The notes: generated by a model from the letters alone, not told the origin. A DNA stretch of 64,000 bases from Oscillospiraceae bacterium (GCA_015066465.1 SVOI01000004.1:39416-103415), one strand, 5' to 3'. Counted from the first letter of the stretch, positions 53,401-63,340 are shown. Made by a program: numbers and translations.

Positions 53401-53639
53401 TCGTAAAGATATTCGTAATCATCAACGCCCTTGTAGATGCATTCTTTCATCTTCCAAGCAGGAATTGACTCGATATCAGTATAAATTCTCTTTTTAAGAT
53501 TTTTAATTTTGAGTGCCGCAACATCATCAAATGAGAAAATACCTCTTTGCTTACCTTTTGTAGCGTCACGCCAATCATCAACGTGAGCATCCATAGCATC
53601 GAGTGCTGCAACAGCATCCATATTTTTGATTTCTGCCAA
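50475..53639 (-). CDS. GH38 alpha-mannosidase
   Basis: 1,054 residues, TTG start 53639 after AAGGAAGGAAG. The GH38 catalytic domain begins near residue 265: NSHLDIVFMWAY (zinc His and Asp), TCWVPDVFGNGYAMPQIL (Asp nucleophile and zinc ligand) and HDSLPGSHITEVFGD (zinc His). The N-terminal ~260 residues are a family-typical beta domain; the C-terminal half is beta-rich, ending with typical all-beta domains. No signal peptide, so it degrades imported mannosides inside the cell. It lies head-to-head with the sugar symporter gene. Confidence 0.92.
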   Translation of the reverse strand: MAEIKNMDAVAALDAMDAHVDDWRDATKGKQRGIFSFDDVAALKIKNLKKRIYTDIESIPAWKMKECIYKGVDDYEYLYDEWKELNVGDRWGNNGWSAFFKNSFDMPARFKGKKVTLNVYFGGDSLLTLNGEPYQGLDPFRNSVLLTDCAKGDEHYDVDIESYYVWHSNESTVKTLSCSFIGVVDPVIEEIYWDFKAVFNALFMPVHDTGLQELIRAALKEAFTFVNFDLDGEEFKAGLLKAQKVLKDKVYNNPNYKSEGNLALVGNSHLDIVFMWAYKEYIRKLGRTHATMLRLMEQYPDFIFSQSTAPTYIEMAKRYPSLYRQVQDRIKEGRWEYIGAMWVEPDCNLVSGESFVRQLLHGVRFAEKEFGITPKTCWVPDVFGNGYAMPQILKKAGVEYFVTHKMGIWNDTNPWQYNTFWWEGPDGSKVFSIVPPTHFIGTVEADSLKVNWKKYTDKETIGESMYCYGWGDGGGGVDTEMLEYVKRYKNFPGLPKTQVSKIEDSLARMKANATETNIPTWKDELYLEEHRGVHTTKALLKKYNRYCENLYRQAEMFASIAMKYGYKYPLEKLNEGWQMILTNQFHDSLPGSHITEVFGDLCAIYEDIIKIGESVRSEALDVLAGNVDGSEKYGKPFALFNSLGTAATSKIELPYKDVEIYDADGNKVPTQSYTKLDGTKVLVFIAKDIPAVGYKVFYTKDAKVAEAKTVAFSGAVQNDNFKVVLDSSAELTSIFDKKNNREVLSGKGNVFRLYEDLPGKYDAWDIVASYVDREFDTEAGKVVAVSEGDVFTVVSIEKNINKSLLKQNIILYNELDKIDFDTFISWHEQEKLLKVGFDVDVKAQKFTRDIAYATIESSNYRHNPYDKAKFEVSAHNFIDMSEDNYGVTILNDCKYGYEVDKQRMIITLLKAPMNPDPMSDRGDHYFTYSIYPHSGNWKNAETLVRGLEMNNPAVAVDIKADAKGDTAGSFIKVDGKNVTLEAVKKCEDEDAYIIRFVEKAGSRTDVTAELFSEIKSVAECDLLERNDVAVSIANGNKLSFTINPFEIKCYKVKL

Positions 53640-53815
53640 AAAAATCTTCCTTCCTTAAACTGCAAAACAGTTTTATTTCGTACATAGATTAGTATATCAT
53701 TATTGGTATTTATTTTCAATATGAAAACATGTGTTTTTTGAAATATTTTATAGTTGATTTAATAGTGTAAGATACTGTATAATGAAAGTATAGATTTATA
53801 AAAGGTGGTGCGCTT

Positions 53816-55252
53816 ATGAAATACGTTTCAAGAAAAGAACAAGTAAACTACTTGGCTGGTCTTTCGGGTCAGAATTTAGTTTACTCCCTTATTGGTGGCT
53901 CATTCTTTACATACTTTATGACAGATATTGCAATGTTTCCTGCGGCAATAGTTTCTGTTATTCTCATTTTAATGAAAGTCTGGGACGGCATAAATGACCC
54001 GATTGTCGGCTCCTTTGTTGACAGGCACAGTTTTAAAAACGGCGAAAAGCTAAGACCATTTTTACGCTACACTCCTCTGCCAGTTGGTGTGTTCACAGTT
54101 TTAATATTCCTTGTTTTTTCAACTGAAGAAAGTTTATTGTGGCTCAGGGTTTCATACTTTATAATTATGTATATCGCGTGGGACATAGCCTACACTTTAC
54201 AAGATGTTTCTATTTGGGGAATTACCGCATCTGTTTCGCCTGACAGTAATGAACGTGATAATTTCATTAAATGGGCAAGAACAATAGGTTCATTAGTTTA
54301 TGGCATTTTCAATATGTTAATACCTATGTTTATTGAAATGATTGCTTTAAGAACACAGAATAAAATGTCTCTCGTTACTCTTGTCTTTGCAGTTATATTT
54401 GGTCTTGGTGGCGGTATGCTCAGTTACCGTTCATATAAGGCACAGGAAAGAATTAAAACAAACCCACAAACTCAGCAAAGCTCTTTAAAGGAAAGCTTCT
54501 CGCTCCTCTTTAAAAACAAGATGATGCTTCTTGTGACACTTGCTAACCTCTTTGGTTCTTTAGGCTTCGGCACACAGCTTGTTACTTATTTCTTTAAGTA
54601 CAAATTGCCCGTTGACTTCCCTGGTGCTGACGGATTTATAGGTGCTTTAGGTCTTACAACAATCTATTTTGCAATCACAAATGTGCCACAGTTTATAGGT
54701 ATGATTTTCGCCGATAAATTAAAGAAGCTATTTAAAGGCTACGTTAACGTTCTTATATTCATCCAAGCTACAAATGCAGTTGTAAGAACGGTTGCTTTCT
54801 TAATAGGCTTTGAGGGAGCTAACTTCTGGATTGGTATGGCTCTTTTAGCAATAGGCTCAATTCCTATGGGTGCATTAAGCATTGCACAAACCTCTGTTTT
54901 CTGCGATAGTGTTGACTATATGGAATGGGAAACAGGCAAACGAACCGAGGGCGTTACCTTCTCAATGCAGACCTTCTTCACAAAGGTTTCAAGTGGTATA
55001 ACTGGCGGTCTTGCTACACTTTCATTATCGCTCTTAGGCTACAAGGCTATTGACGACACTGCTACCTCTTTTATAGGTACACAAACTGCTGAATTTGACG
55101 CATGGATATGGCCACTTGTAATGCTCACCCCAGTTATTGCAAGCGTTCTTTATATAGTTCCTTTATTCTTTATAAGATACTCCCCTGAAAAGAGAGCACA
55201 GGTTGAAAAGGATTTAGAAGAAAGAAGAAAATTGCAAGAAGTTACTGAATAA
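53816..55252 (+). CDS. GPH-family sugar:cation symporter
   Basis: 478 residues with 12 predicted membrane segments and the glycoside-pentoside-hexuronide layout: MKVWDGINDPIVGSFVDR near residue 60 and ERDNFIKWAR. A DSVDYMEWETGKRTEG motif near 365 is typical of the family. It probably imports oligosaccharides for the divergent GH38 enzyme. Start follows AAAGGTGG. Confidence 0.9.
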   Translation: MKYVSRKEQVNYLAGLSGQNLVYSLIGGSFFTYFMTDIAMFPAAIVSVILILMKVWDGINDPIVGSFVDRHSFKNGEKLRPFLRYTPLPVGVFTVLIFLVFSTEESLLWLRVSYFIIMYIAWDIAYTLQDVSIWGITASVSPDSNERDNFIKWARTIGSLVYGIFNMLIPMFIEMIALRTQNKMSLVTLVFAVIFGLGGGMLSYRSYKAQERIKTNPQTQQSSLKESFSLLFKNKMMLLVTLANLFGSLGFGTQLVTYFFKYKLPVDFPGADGFIGALGLTTIYFAITNVPQFIGMIFADKLKKLFKGYVNVLIFIQATNAVVRTVAFLIGFEGANFWIGMALLAIGSIPMGALSIAQTSVFCDSVDYMEWETGKRTEGVTFSMQTFFTKVSSGITGGLATLSLSLLGYKAIDDTATSFIGTQTAEFDAWIWPLVMLTPVIASVLYIVPLFFIRYSPEKRAQVEKDLEERRKLQEVTE

Positions 55253-55260
55253 AACAAAAC

Positions 55261-55296
55261 AACACCCCAACGAATTATGAAATTCGTTGGGGTGTT
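55261..55296. terminator. bidirectional terminator
   Basis: 16-bp perfect stem AACACCCCAACGAATT with loop ATGA between convergent genes, followed by GTTTT. Confidence 0.9.
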
Positions 55297-55318
55297 GTTT
55301 TAACTACTATTTCGTTTC

Positions 55319-57616
55319 TCAGAAAACGTATCTTGTCTTTATGTAAACAAGCTTATTTGAAACTTTGTAATAACTCTTATATTCGCCCTTCTGAGCTTTT
55401 ACGGCATATTTATAATTAGTATCGGTTTCTACTGTTTCGTCTACCCAATATTCTGTAGAAGCCTTTACAGTTTTAACCTTTTTCCACTTAGTCCATTTAC
55501 CGTTATTTTCAACTGAACGATAAATAATATACTTCTCAGCACCATCAACCTTTGACCAATTAACTACCATACCGGTTTCGCCATTAACAATACTTGTGTC
55601 AGGTGAATTAAGATATAAAAGCTTATCTGAAGAAGCTCTTGCACCTAATGAACTACCATTAACAGCTTTAACTGAATATTTGTAAGTCACACCTGGTTTT
55701 ACAGTGTTATCTACAAAAGTAGTATTAGCTGCTTCAACCTTAGTAAGAGTTGACCATGAACTCCATTTACCATTTTGAAGCTCTGAGCGATAGAGTTTGT
55801 ACTGAGTTGCACCTGCTACCTTTGACCAACTGAGCTTAATACCATTTGCTCTTGCTGCAACTTTTAACGTAGTTGTTTTGAGACGAACAAGTGAATCTGT
55901 AGATTTGATAGAACTCTTAACCTTACCATTTATTGCTTTTACAGTGTATTTATATTTAACACCAGATTCTGCTTTTTTATCTGTGTATGAGGTTGCATCC
56001 TTTTTAGCTGTGGTTACCTTTTTCCACTTAGTCCACTTGCCATCAGTATATTGTGATCTGTAAACAGCATAGCTTGCAGCTGAATCTACTTTATTCCATT
56101 TAATTTTAATACCTGAGCTTGTGTTAGAAATTGTTGCTTTTGGTGTTGCAAGATATGTAACACTTACACCAGGCTTCTGACAACTACCTGTACCAGCAAT
56201 ATTTTTTGCTTTTACAGTGTATTCATATTTAACGCCACTCTTTGCTGTTTTATCTACATAAGAGTTAGTTTCAGAAGTACCGATTTTTTTGAAGCTCTTA
56301 GCACCACTTACTTTTCTGTAAATAATGTAAGTATCAGCAGTTTTCTGTGCTTCCCAGGTAACTTTAACGCCACTTACCGAGTTTACTGCTTTTGTTAATT
56401 TTACTTTACCAGGTGCTTTTTCAACAATAGTATTTGTTGTAATAACCTGACTCTCGTTTATGCAATCGTAATATGTTTCTGTGCCCTTTACGTTTAATTC
56501 TTTATAGGTATCTTTAGGATTATATATGAGTACTAATTTACCATATTTTGAATGCTCAACAATCTCATAAACTTCATAATATGGTTTATCTTCATCGTCA
56601 TAATATTCTTCAAAAGCACATAACTTATCATTTTCATCTATGCAAGTATTCATATCCATTGGCTCTGGCCAGATATCTAAAATCACAGCCGGAACTGAGG
56701 TTGCGCCTGTTGCTGGTTTAAAGCCGTAATCATCCAATTTTATTTCATAAAATTCTTCTGAATAAACAATAACGTAATTTTCTAATTCTTCATCATAAAC
56801 AACTTCATCTAAGTAATAAAGCTCGCCATCGTATGTATCACCAACGAATAATCTACCTTTAAACTCTTCTTTATCGCTTATATAATAGTCACTTGCGCCC
56901 CAATATTTGTCAACCCAATAGCCCTCAATCTGCTCATAAGTTGTAACTTCAAAAGGTTCAGCTTTAAGCTCTTTATCTGCTTTAAGCTCACCTTCAAGCA
57001 TAATAACCTTAGATGGGTCTGCTTCTTTTGTACCATACACAGAAATTGTAGGAAGAGCTTCGCTTATTTCAGTATCAATATTTCCAAAAAACTTTGTTGC
57101 TACAGTTTTTTCTGTTTTAAAGAAACCATAACCAGTACCAGAAACATCCATTTCAACTGCTGATGGATAAGTTTTATTTTTGTTAACCACGAGCGCACCA
57201 TTACCTGTAACAGTAATTGAGCAACCCCAACTCATAGTTGATGATATAATGCTACCAACTTCGTTATAACCTTTTACGTTAATTTTAAAATCGTCGCCCA
57301 TAGACGTTATAGTGAGAATTTTTTCTGTTTTGAAATTATCGAGTGTAAGAGTGTTACTTTTTTCATCGTAACTCATACCTTTTTCCTGAACAGGCATAGC
57401 TTCTGCCATAAACTCAGGATAAACGTAACCCATATCAAAGGTATCATAATCAACAACACCTATTGCAGCAATATTAGTAATATCGCCTATGTCTTCTTCA
57501 TCCGTATTTTCCCACCAATCCATAGGATACGGTCCATTTTCTGCGAATACACTTAATGGCATAAGTAATGTTAAAAACATCAAGGTTGCCATAAGCACTG
57601 ATAAGATTTTTTTCAT
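55319..57616 (-). CDS. secreted protein with four FnIII-like repeats
   Basis: 765 residues. A signal peptide is clear (MKKILSVLMATLMFLTLLMPLSVFAEN). Residues ~30-400 are an acidic unrecognised region. Residues ~405-765 are four ~85-residue fibronectin-III-like repeats, each with a VTW/IKW/LSW/VNWSKV core, then YxxYRS...GKWTxWKKV and a SGVKYKYTVKA ending. Such arrays are spacers or carbohydrate/protein binders on the cell surface. No catalytic or anchoring motif was seen. Confidence 0.8.
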   Translation of the reverse strand: MKKILSVLMATLMFLTLLMPLSVFAENGPYPMDWWENTDEEDIGDITNIAAIGVVDYDTFDMGYVYPEFMAEAMPVQEKGMSYDEKSNTLTLDNFKTEKILTITSMGDDFKINVKGYNEVGSIISSTMSWGCSITVTGNGALVVNKNKTYPSAVEMDVSGTGYGFFKTEKTVATKFFGNIDTEISEALPTISVYGTKEADPSKVIMLEGELKADKELKAEPFEVTTYEQIEGYWVDKYWGASDYYISDKEEFKGRLFVGDTYDGELYYLDEVVYDEELENYVIVYSEEFYEIKLDDYGFKPATGATSVPAVILDIWPEPMDMNTCIDENDKLCAFEEYYDDEDKPYYEVYEIVEHSKYGKLVLIYNPKDTYKELNVKGTETYYDCINESQVITTNTIVEKAPGKVKLTKAVNSVSGVKVTWEAQKTADTYIIYRKVSGAKSFKKIGTSETNSYVDKTAKSGVKYEYTVKAKNIAGTGSCQKPGVSVTYLATPKATISNTSSGIKIKWNKVDSAASYAVYRSQYTDGKWTKWKKVTTAKKDATSYTDKKAESGVKYKYTVKAINGKVKSSIKSTDSLVRLKTTTLKVAARANGIKLSWSKVAGATQYKLYRSELQNGKWSSWSTLTKVEAANTTFVDNTVKPGVTYKYSVKAVNGSSLGARASSDKLLYLNSPDTSIVNGETGMVVNWSKVDGAEKYIIYRSVENNGKWTKWKKVKTVKASTEYWVDETVETDTNYKYAVKAQKGEYKSYYKVSNKLVYIKTRYVF

Positions 57617-57819
57617 TTTAATTCCTCCAAAAATAATTTTGTTATTTTATATAACGTAACAAATTTTACTATATACGCAACATTTTGTCAATTACAATTC
57701 GTAATATAAAAATTAAGAAATAATTACAAAAAATACTTTTAAAAAATCAAAATTTAAGTTTACATATTAAAACAGTTGTGATACAATAAATTTATCTATG
57801 TTGAAAGGAAAATTTTGTT

Positions 57820-58815
57820 ATGTTACTCGATAAAAAGCTTTACATTCCAGACCTTGGTGAAGTTGATGCAACAAGCGGTTTTCATCTTCTTGAAAAGACA
57901 GAAGATGGTAAATTCATAGCTGGTAAAAACGGCGTTGAATTTGTTGTTACAACTGGCGACCAGAAGGTTGAATTTGTGTCTTTCGGCACACACTCATTGG
58001 CTTGTGTAAAATCTGCTATTGCTTACCCTGTTTATTACCCTGTTTACCCTGTAAAAACAGAGTACCCATTAAATGCAGTTTTAATGGATTTAGACGGCAC
58101 AACAGTAAGAAGTGAAGAATTCTGGATTTGGATTATTGAAATGACAACTGCGAGTATGTTAGGTAATCCTAAATTCCAGCTTGAAGAAAGTGATATTCCA
58201 TTTGTTTCAGGTCACAGTGTATCTGAACACTTACAATATTGTATTGATAAATATTGCCCAGGTGAATCTTTAGAAAAAGCAAGAAGCTTCTATTTCGAAC
58301 ACACTCACAGAGAAATGGAAGAAATTATGGCTGGTCGTGGTAAAGACGGTGCATTCACACCAACAGAGGGCGTTAAAGATTTCTTACTCGAATTAAAAGA
58401 TATGGGTATTAAAATCGGTCTTGTTACTTCTGGTCTTTACGAAAAAGCTTGGCCAGAAATTCTTTCTGCATTTAAAACTCTTGGTATGGGCGACCCTAAA
58501 GATTTTTACGATGCAATTATCTCTGCTGGCTTCCCTTTGAGAAAAGGCTCTGTTGGTACATTAGGTGAGCTTTCCCCTAAACCACACCCTTGGCTTTATT
58601 CAGAAACCTCTATTGTAGGTCTTGGGGAAGCATTCGCTGACAGAAGCAAAGTAATCGGTATTGAAGATAGCGGTGCTGGTGCTTGCTCTGTAAGACTTGC
58701 CGGTTACACAACAATCGGTATTGCTGGTGGTAACATTGAATCAAGTGGTACTAAAGCAGTTTGCACTCACTTCTGTGATACATTCGCTGATATTATGAAA
58801 ATTATTAAAGGATAA
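57820..58815 (+). CDS. HAD-family phosphatase/phosphomutase-like protein
   Basis: 331 residues. After an unusual ~85-residue N-terminal part come HAD motifs: motif I LMDLDGTTVRSEEF, motif II VTSGLYEKAW, motif III Lys in SPKPHPWLY, motif IV IGIEDSGAGACSVR. The cap domain fits beta-phosphoglucomutase-like enzymes. It is 10 bp upstream of a GH38 gene, so it probably handles a sugar phosphate of the same pathway. Confidence 0.85.
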   Translation: MLLDKKLYIPDLGEVDATSGFHLLEKTEDGKFIAGKNGVEFVVTTGDQKVEFVSFGTHSLACVKSAIAYPVYYPVYPVKTEYPLNAVLMDLDGTTVRSEEFWIWIIEMTTASMLGNPKFQLEESDIPFVSGHSVSEHLQYCIDKYCPGESLEKARSFYFEHTHREMEEIMAGRGKDGAFTPTEGVKDFLLELKDMGIKIGLVTSGLYEKAWPEILSAFKTLGMGDPKDFYDAIISAGFPLRKGSVGTLGELSPKPHPWLYSETSIVGLGEAFADRSKVIGIEDSGAGACSVRLAGYTTIGIAGGNIESSGTKAVCTHFCDTFADIMKIIKG

Positions 58816-58825
58816 GGAGATAGTT

Positions 58826-61687
58826 ATGGATAACAAAAAGAACGACCAAGTACAGTGCCATTTTATATCTAACACCCACTGGGACAGAGAATGGCGCTTC
58901 AGTGCAAGAAGAACACAGTATATGCTCGGCTATATGCTCGATATGCTTCTTGATATTTTAGACAAAAACCCTGACTACAAGCATTTCCACTTAGACTCAC
59001 AGACAATGCCTGTTCAGGATTACCTTGAAGTGTACCCAGAAAAGAAAGAAAAACTTCAGAAATACATAAAAGAAGGCAGAATTGCAGTTGGTCCTTGGTT
59101 CTGTCTTCCTGATGAATTTACAGTTGGTAGCGAAGCACTTATCAGAAACCTTCTTTTAGGTCACAAAATCGGTAAAGAAATGGGCGGTATCAGTAAAACT
59201 GGTTACTCACCATTCGGTTGGGGTCAGATTTCTCAGCTTCCACAGATTTACTCAGGCTTCGGTATTAACTTTGCATCATTCTACCGTGGTATAAACGAAT
59301 ACAAAGCTCCTAAATCAGAGTTCTTCTGGGAAAGCCCTGACGGAACTCGTATTTACGCTTCTCGTCTTGCAAAAAGACCAAGATATAACATCTGGTACGT
59401 TGTTCAGAGACCTGTTTACTTTAATCAGACAGATGAAAACAACAGAGATATGGTCTGGAACGACAACAACGGTGTATTCAAATTCATTGATGGTGACTGG
59501 AAGTTAGACTATCAATACGCTCACCCATTCTATGAATACCACAAGGAAAATGTAAAAGCTCGTGCAGAACAGGCTATGAAAGAACAAGACAACGACTGGA
59601 CAACAAATCATCGTTTCTGGTCAATCGGCCACGACTCCTCTTGCCCAGACGAAAGAGAAGTTCAACTTGTTAAAGACCTTAATGATGCACTTCCAGAAGC
59701 AAATGTATTCCACAGCACATTAAAAGAAATGGAACAAGGCATTATTGATAACTTCAAAGAAGACTGCCCTGTATTAAAAGGCGAAATGCGTGACCCATAC
59801 ACAAAGGGTAGCGTTAGTGAGCTTTGCGGTTGGATTCTTTCTGCAAGAACATACATCAAACAAGAAAACTTCGACACAGAAAGAAGACTTATAAACTACG
59901 CTGAACCACTCGCAGTATTCTCTGCTCTTTGTGGTGCACCTTACCAACAGAACTTTATTGACCTTTCATATAACTATCTTCTTCAGAACCACGGTCACGA
60001 TAGTATCGGCGCTTGTGGACGTGACGTTGTTTACGAAGACGTTATGTCACGTTACAGACAGTCTCGTGAGCTTTCAATGTGCGTTTACGAAAGAGCATTT
60101 ATGGACGTTGCTGGTGACATTGACCTTTCAAAATGGGATAGGAACGACGTTGCAGTTGTTCTCTTTAACCCTGCACCATTCAAACGTAACGAAACAATTA
60201 ATTTAAGAGTTGAAATTCCTGCTGAATGGAAAGCAGACTCTTTCCAGATTCTTGATGATGAAAACAATGTTCTCAAATATCAGGTTATTTCTACAAACAA
60301 AGCAAATGCACAAATCATTCAGAATCCTAACGATACTGCTAACGTTCTTCACACAGAACAATATTATATTGCTGTTGAAGTTAAAAATGTTCCGGGTATG
60401 GGTTACACAACACTTAAAATCCGCCCACTTTACAATGTTCGTGCTACAACTCCTGTAACACTTGTTAAAACAACAAATGTTATGGAAAATGAATTCTTAA
60501 AGGTTTCATTTAACCACAATGGTACTTACAATGTAATTGACAAAGAAACAGGTAAAGAATACAAGAATTTAGGCTACTTCAAAGACAGCGGTGAAATCGG
60601 TAACCCTTGGCAACACATTGCTCCTGAAATTGATGAAGTATTCACAACTCTCGGCGAACAAGCAACTGTTTCTCGTATTTATGAAGGCGAATTTGAAACA
60701 AGCTACAGAATTAAAATGCGTTGGCTTCTTCCTGAAAAGAAAGCAGACGATGAAAAAACAAGAAGCGAACACAAGCTTCCTGTTGATATTGAATCAATTG
60801 TTACATTAAGAAAAGGTTCAAGATATTTAGAAATTGAAACAACAATCAACAACCGTTGCGAAGACCACTACTTACAGGTTGCATTCCCAACAGGAATTAA
60901 AGCAACTCACGCAGATTCACAAGGTCAGTTTGATGTTGTTAGTAGACCAATTGCTGCTCCTGACTACTCACTTTATGACGAGCCACCAATGACAGAGCAT
61001 CCAATGAATTCATTTGTAAGCATTACAGATGGCAAAAACGGTGTTGCACTTCTTAACACCGGTCTTAAAGCTTATGAAGCAGCAGACGATGAAGAAAACA
61101 CAGTATTCCTTTCACTTCTTCGTGCTTACCCACTTCGTATCTGCGTTACTAAAGATATGCAGAACTACAACGATTGGGATAAAGGCTCACAATGCATTGG
61201 TAAAAACACATTCCGTTATGCATTTATGCCACATAAGGGCAACTGGGAAGAAGGCAATGTATGGCAAGAAAGCGAACGTTTCAACCTCTACCTTGCAGCA
61301 GGTCAGATTGCTCCTACTGCTCACGGTAAAAATGCTACAACTCACTCATTCATTGAATTAAAAACAGAAAACCTTAACATTTCTGCAGTTAAGAAGAGTG
61401 AAGATGGCGAAGGTTACATTGTTCGTCTTTTCAACCCATCTGATAAAACAGTTAAAAATGCTATTCGTCTTAACGGTGGTATTGCACCAATTACTGATGT
61501 TCAGTCACCAGTAGAAAGACAAAAAGCAGAGTTTGAATTACCACAGTATTCAGGCAAAAAGTGGTCACAGGTTAAGCTTGTTACACTCGAAGAGCTTGAT
61601 GAAAAAGAACTCACAATGTCAAACGATGGCTTTGTTGATTTTGAAATCACGGGCAAGAAAATTCTTACATTAAAGTTTATAGGCTAA
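58826..61687 (+). CDS. GH38-family protein lacking the canonical nucleophile
   Basis: 953 residues, start after AAGGAGATAG. GH38 motifs are present: NTHWDREW (zinc His and Asp), VGPWFCLPDEF, and NHGHDSIGACGRDV (zinc His region). At the nucleophile site, where family members read GYLPDSFGQ or similar, this protein reads GYSPFGWGQISQLPQI, so the Asp that is both nucleophile and zinc ligand is Phe. It may be inactive, use another residue or belong to a divergent subgroup. The rest is full length, with beta domains. Operon with the HAD gene. Confidence 0.85.
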   Translation: MDNKKNDQVQCHFISNTHWDREWRFSARRTQYMLGYMLDMLLDILDKNPDYKHFHLDSQTMPVQDYLEVYPEKKEKLQKYIKEGRIAVGPWFCLPDEFTVGSEALIRNLLLGHKIGKEMGGISKTGYSPFGWGQISQLPQIYSGFGINFASFYRGINEYKAPKSEFFWESPDGTRIYASRLAKRPRYNIWYVVQRPVYFNQTDENNRDMVWNDNNGVFKFIDGDWKLDYQYAHPFYEYHKENVKARAEQAMKEQDNDWTTNHRFWSIGHDSSCPDEREVQLVKDLNDALPEANVFHSTLKEMEQGIIDNFKEDCPVLKGEMRDPYTKGSVSELCGWILSARTYIKQENFDTERRLINYAEPLAVFSALCGAPYQQNFIDLSYNYLLQNHGHDSIGACGRDVVYEDVMSRYRQSRELSMCVYERAFMDVAGDIDLSKWDRNDVAVVLFNPAPFKRNETINLRVEIPAEWKADSFQILDDENNVLKYQVISTNKANAQIIQNPNDTANVLHTEQYYIAVEVKNVPGMGYTTLKIRPLYNVRATTPVTLVKTTNVMENEFLKVSFNHNGTYNVIDKETGKEYKNLGYFKDSGEIGNPWQHIAPEIDEVFTTLGEQATVSRIYEGEFETSYRIKMRWLLPEKKADDEKTRSEHKLPVDIESIVTLRKGSRYLEIETTINNRCEDHYLQVAFPTGIKATHADSQGQFDVVSRPIAAPDYSLYDEPPMTEHPMNSFVSITDGKNGVALLNTGLKAYEAADDEENTVFLSLLRAYPLRICVTKDMQNYNDWDKGSQCIGKNTFRYAFMPHKGNWEEGNVWQESERFNLYLAAGQIAPTAHGKNATTHSFIELKTENLNISAVKKSEDGEGYIVRLFNPSDKTVKNAIRLNGGIAPITDVQSPVERQKAEFELPQYSGKKWSQVKLVTLEELDEKELTMSNDGFVDFEITGKKILTLKFIG

Positions 61688-61696
61688 GTAAGTTGC

Positions 61697-61725
61697 CCCC
61701 ACAACATTTCAGAAATGTTGTGGGG
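61697..61725. terminator. bidirectional terminator
   Basis: CCCCACAACATTTC/GAAATGTTGTGGGG stem between convergent genes. Confidence 0.85.
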
Positions 61726-61734
61726 ACACTTGTT

Positions 61735-62715
61735 TTATTTTATAACTGCATATTTAAAAATCTCTTGTGCTTCTTCTTTTGTGAAGCCGTAAACACTTAT
61801 CGTAGGGCTTTTTCTTAAATCCTTCTTTGATTGAAATTCCAACTGATAAGTATTAAAATCCTCGGTAAATCTCGTCCAACCCCACGCAGAAAACTCATCA
61901 TTTTCAGCTAAAAGATAATATTCTGAATTAGTTGCATAAGGCATAATGAGATTGAAGCAACCATAGTAAGCACAAGCTGTTGCGTAAGAATCATAAGAGT
62001 AGAAAAACTTTACTTCCGGTGGTGCTGTTTTTATTAAAGTTTTGCATACGTTTCTGTCGTAACCTAAAGCAACCTCGGTATTTACACCTAAATTCTCCAG
62101 ACCTCGTTTTATAACCGACGGCAACATATGGTATGACTCATACATATCCTTTAACACATTTTCATCTTCATCCCACGAAGGAATACTTTCAAGTCCTGTA
62201 TAATACACAATAATTTTCTTGCCATCTTCATACTTAAACACTAAACTCTGTCCGTTATCACTCACTTCGTATTTACCAAAGTTTTCGTTAATATACATAT
62301 CAACCGCCTTGTGTGAGAAATTCTTTTTTTCTTTACTACCAATTTCCCAGGTTTCATAATTTTCGGGATAACTAATACCTGAATCTTGAAACGCCTCTTT
62401 TGCTACGTAAAGTGGCACTTTAAAAAACGCAACTACCCCAGCAACAATAATTATCGCAAGAATAATCGAAATAGTTTTTATTATTGCTTTCTTTTTATCC
62501 TTACCGAACTTTTTATTCACCTTTTTTATTAACTCTTGCGAATTATCCTGTTGTGGTTTTACTTTTGGTTCGGTTTTAAGTGTTTCATATTCTTTGTTAC
62601 AATCCTCACAGATTTCAAGGTGGTTACCTACAATTTCTGTTGTTTCCTTACTGCAAAGGTCATCAATATAAAGTGGTAATAAATCTTTTATTAAAGAACA
62701 ATTTATTTTACTCAT
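61735..62715 (-). CDS. anti-sigma factor with zinc-finger N-terminus
   Basis: 326 residues from ATG 62715. The N-terminus is a zf-HC2 domain (CSLIKDLLPLYIDDLC...HLEICEDC). One membrane segment (~82-102) and an extracellular ~220-residue sensor of unknown fold follow. The gene overlaps the sigma gene by 8 bp. Known pairs of this kind hold the sigma factor at the membrane until an envelope signal releases it. Confidence 0.8.
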   Translation of the reverse strand: MSKINCSLIKDLLPLYIDDLCSKETTEIVGNHLEICEDCNKEYETLKTEPKVKPQQDNSQELIKKVNKKFGKDKKKAIIKTISIILAIIIVAGVVAFFKVPLYVAKEAFQDSGISYPENYETWEIGSKEKKNFSHKAVDMYINENFGKYEVSDNGQSLVFKYEDGKKIIVYYTGLESIPSWDEDENVLKDMYESYHMLPSVIKRGLENLGVNTEVALGYDRNVCKTLIKTAPPEVKFFYSYDSYATACAYYGCFNLIMPYATNSEYYLLAENDEFSAWGWTRFTEDFNTYQLEFQSKKDLRKSPTISVYGFTKEEAQEIFKYAVIK

Positions 62716-63190
62716 CACTACTCATCCTTTCTTCTATTTGTTTTTTTGCTCTGAAGTAAGTAACTCTCGCCCAGTTTTCACTTTTGGCAAAAACGTCTGC
62801 AATAGTGCTGTATGGCATATCACCCAAAGACTTCATATAAAAAACTTCTTTGTAGGGTGTGTCTAATTTCACGGCTTCGGTTAAAATTCTTTTAACGTTT
62901 TCGTCTTTAATGACGTTTTCTTCTATGTCACTGTCTGCTATTAAATTGGGGTAGTCTAAAATATTTTCTGTAGTCTTTTTCCGTTTTAAATTTAAGAAAA
63001 TATTTTTTGCAATACTACAAAGCCACGTTTCAATTTTGCAGTCGTTTTTAAATGTGTCTATCTTCTTAATTGCATTATAAAATGTTTCTTGAGTAATATC
63101 TTCTGCCAGCGTTTCATTTAAGCACAAAGACAATGCGTAGCTTTTTACATATTTATAATGCAGATTACACATTTTTTCCAAGTCATCCAA
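62708..63190 (-). CDS. ECF-type sigma factor
   Basis: About 160 residues. Region 2 is LAEDITQETFYNAIKKID...WLCSIAKNIFLNLKR; region 4 is LDTPYKEVFYMKSLGDMPYSTIADVFAKSENWARVTYFRAKKQI. TTG 63190 fits the AAAGGGGTG site better than the upstream start at 63208. Operon with its anti-sigma factor. Confidence 0.85.
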   Translation of the reverse strand: MDDLEKMCNLHYKYVKSYALSLCLNETLAEDITQETFYNAIKKIDTFKNDCKIETWLCSIAKNIFLNLKRKKTTENILDYPNLIADSDIEENVIKDENVKRILTEAVKLDTPYKEVFYMKSLGDMPYSTIADVFAKSENWARVTYFRAKKQIEERMSSDE

Positions 63191-63340
63191 AGCCGTCACC
63201 CCTTTCAAAATTTATTCTATATTTCACATTCTCCCGCCCCCTTTTTGTGTTTTCAACTATTAGACACACAAAAAAGGGATTTATTACAAGTTTTTTAAAA
63301 ATAAAATATCAACCTTTCAGAGCAATTCTACTCTACACGG

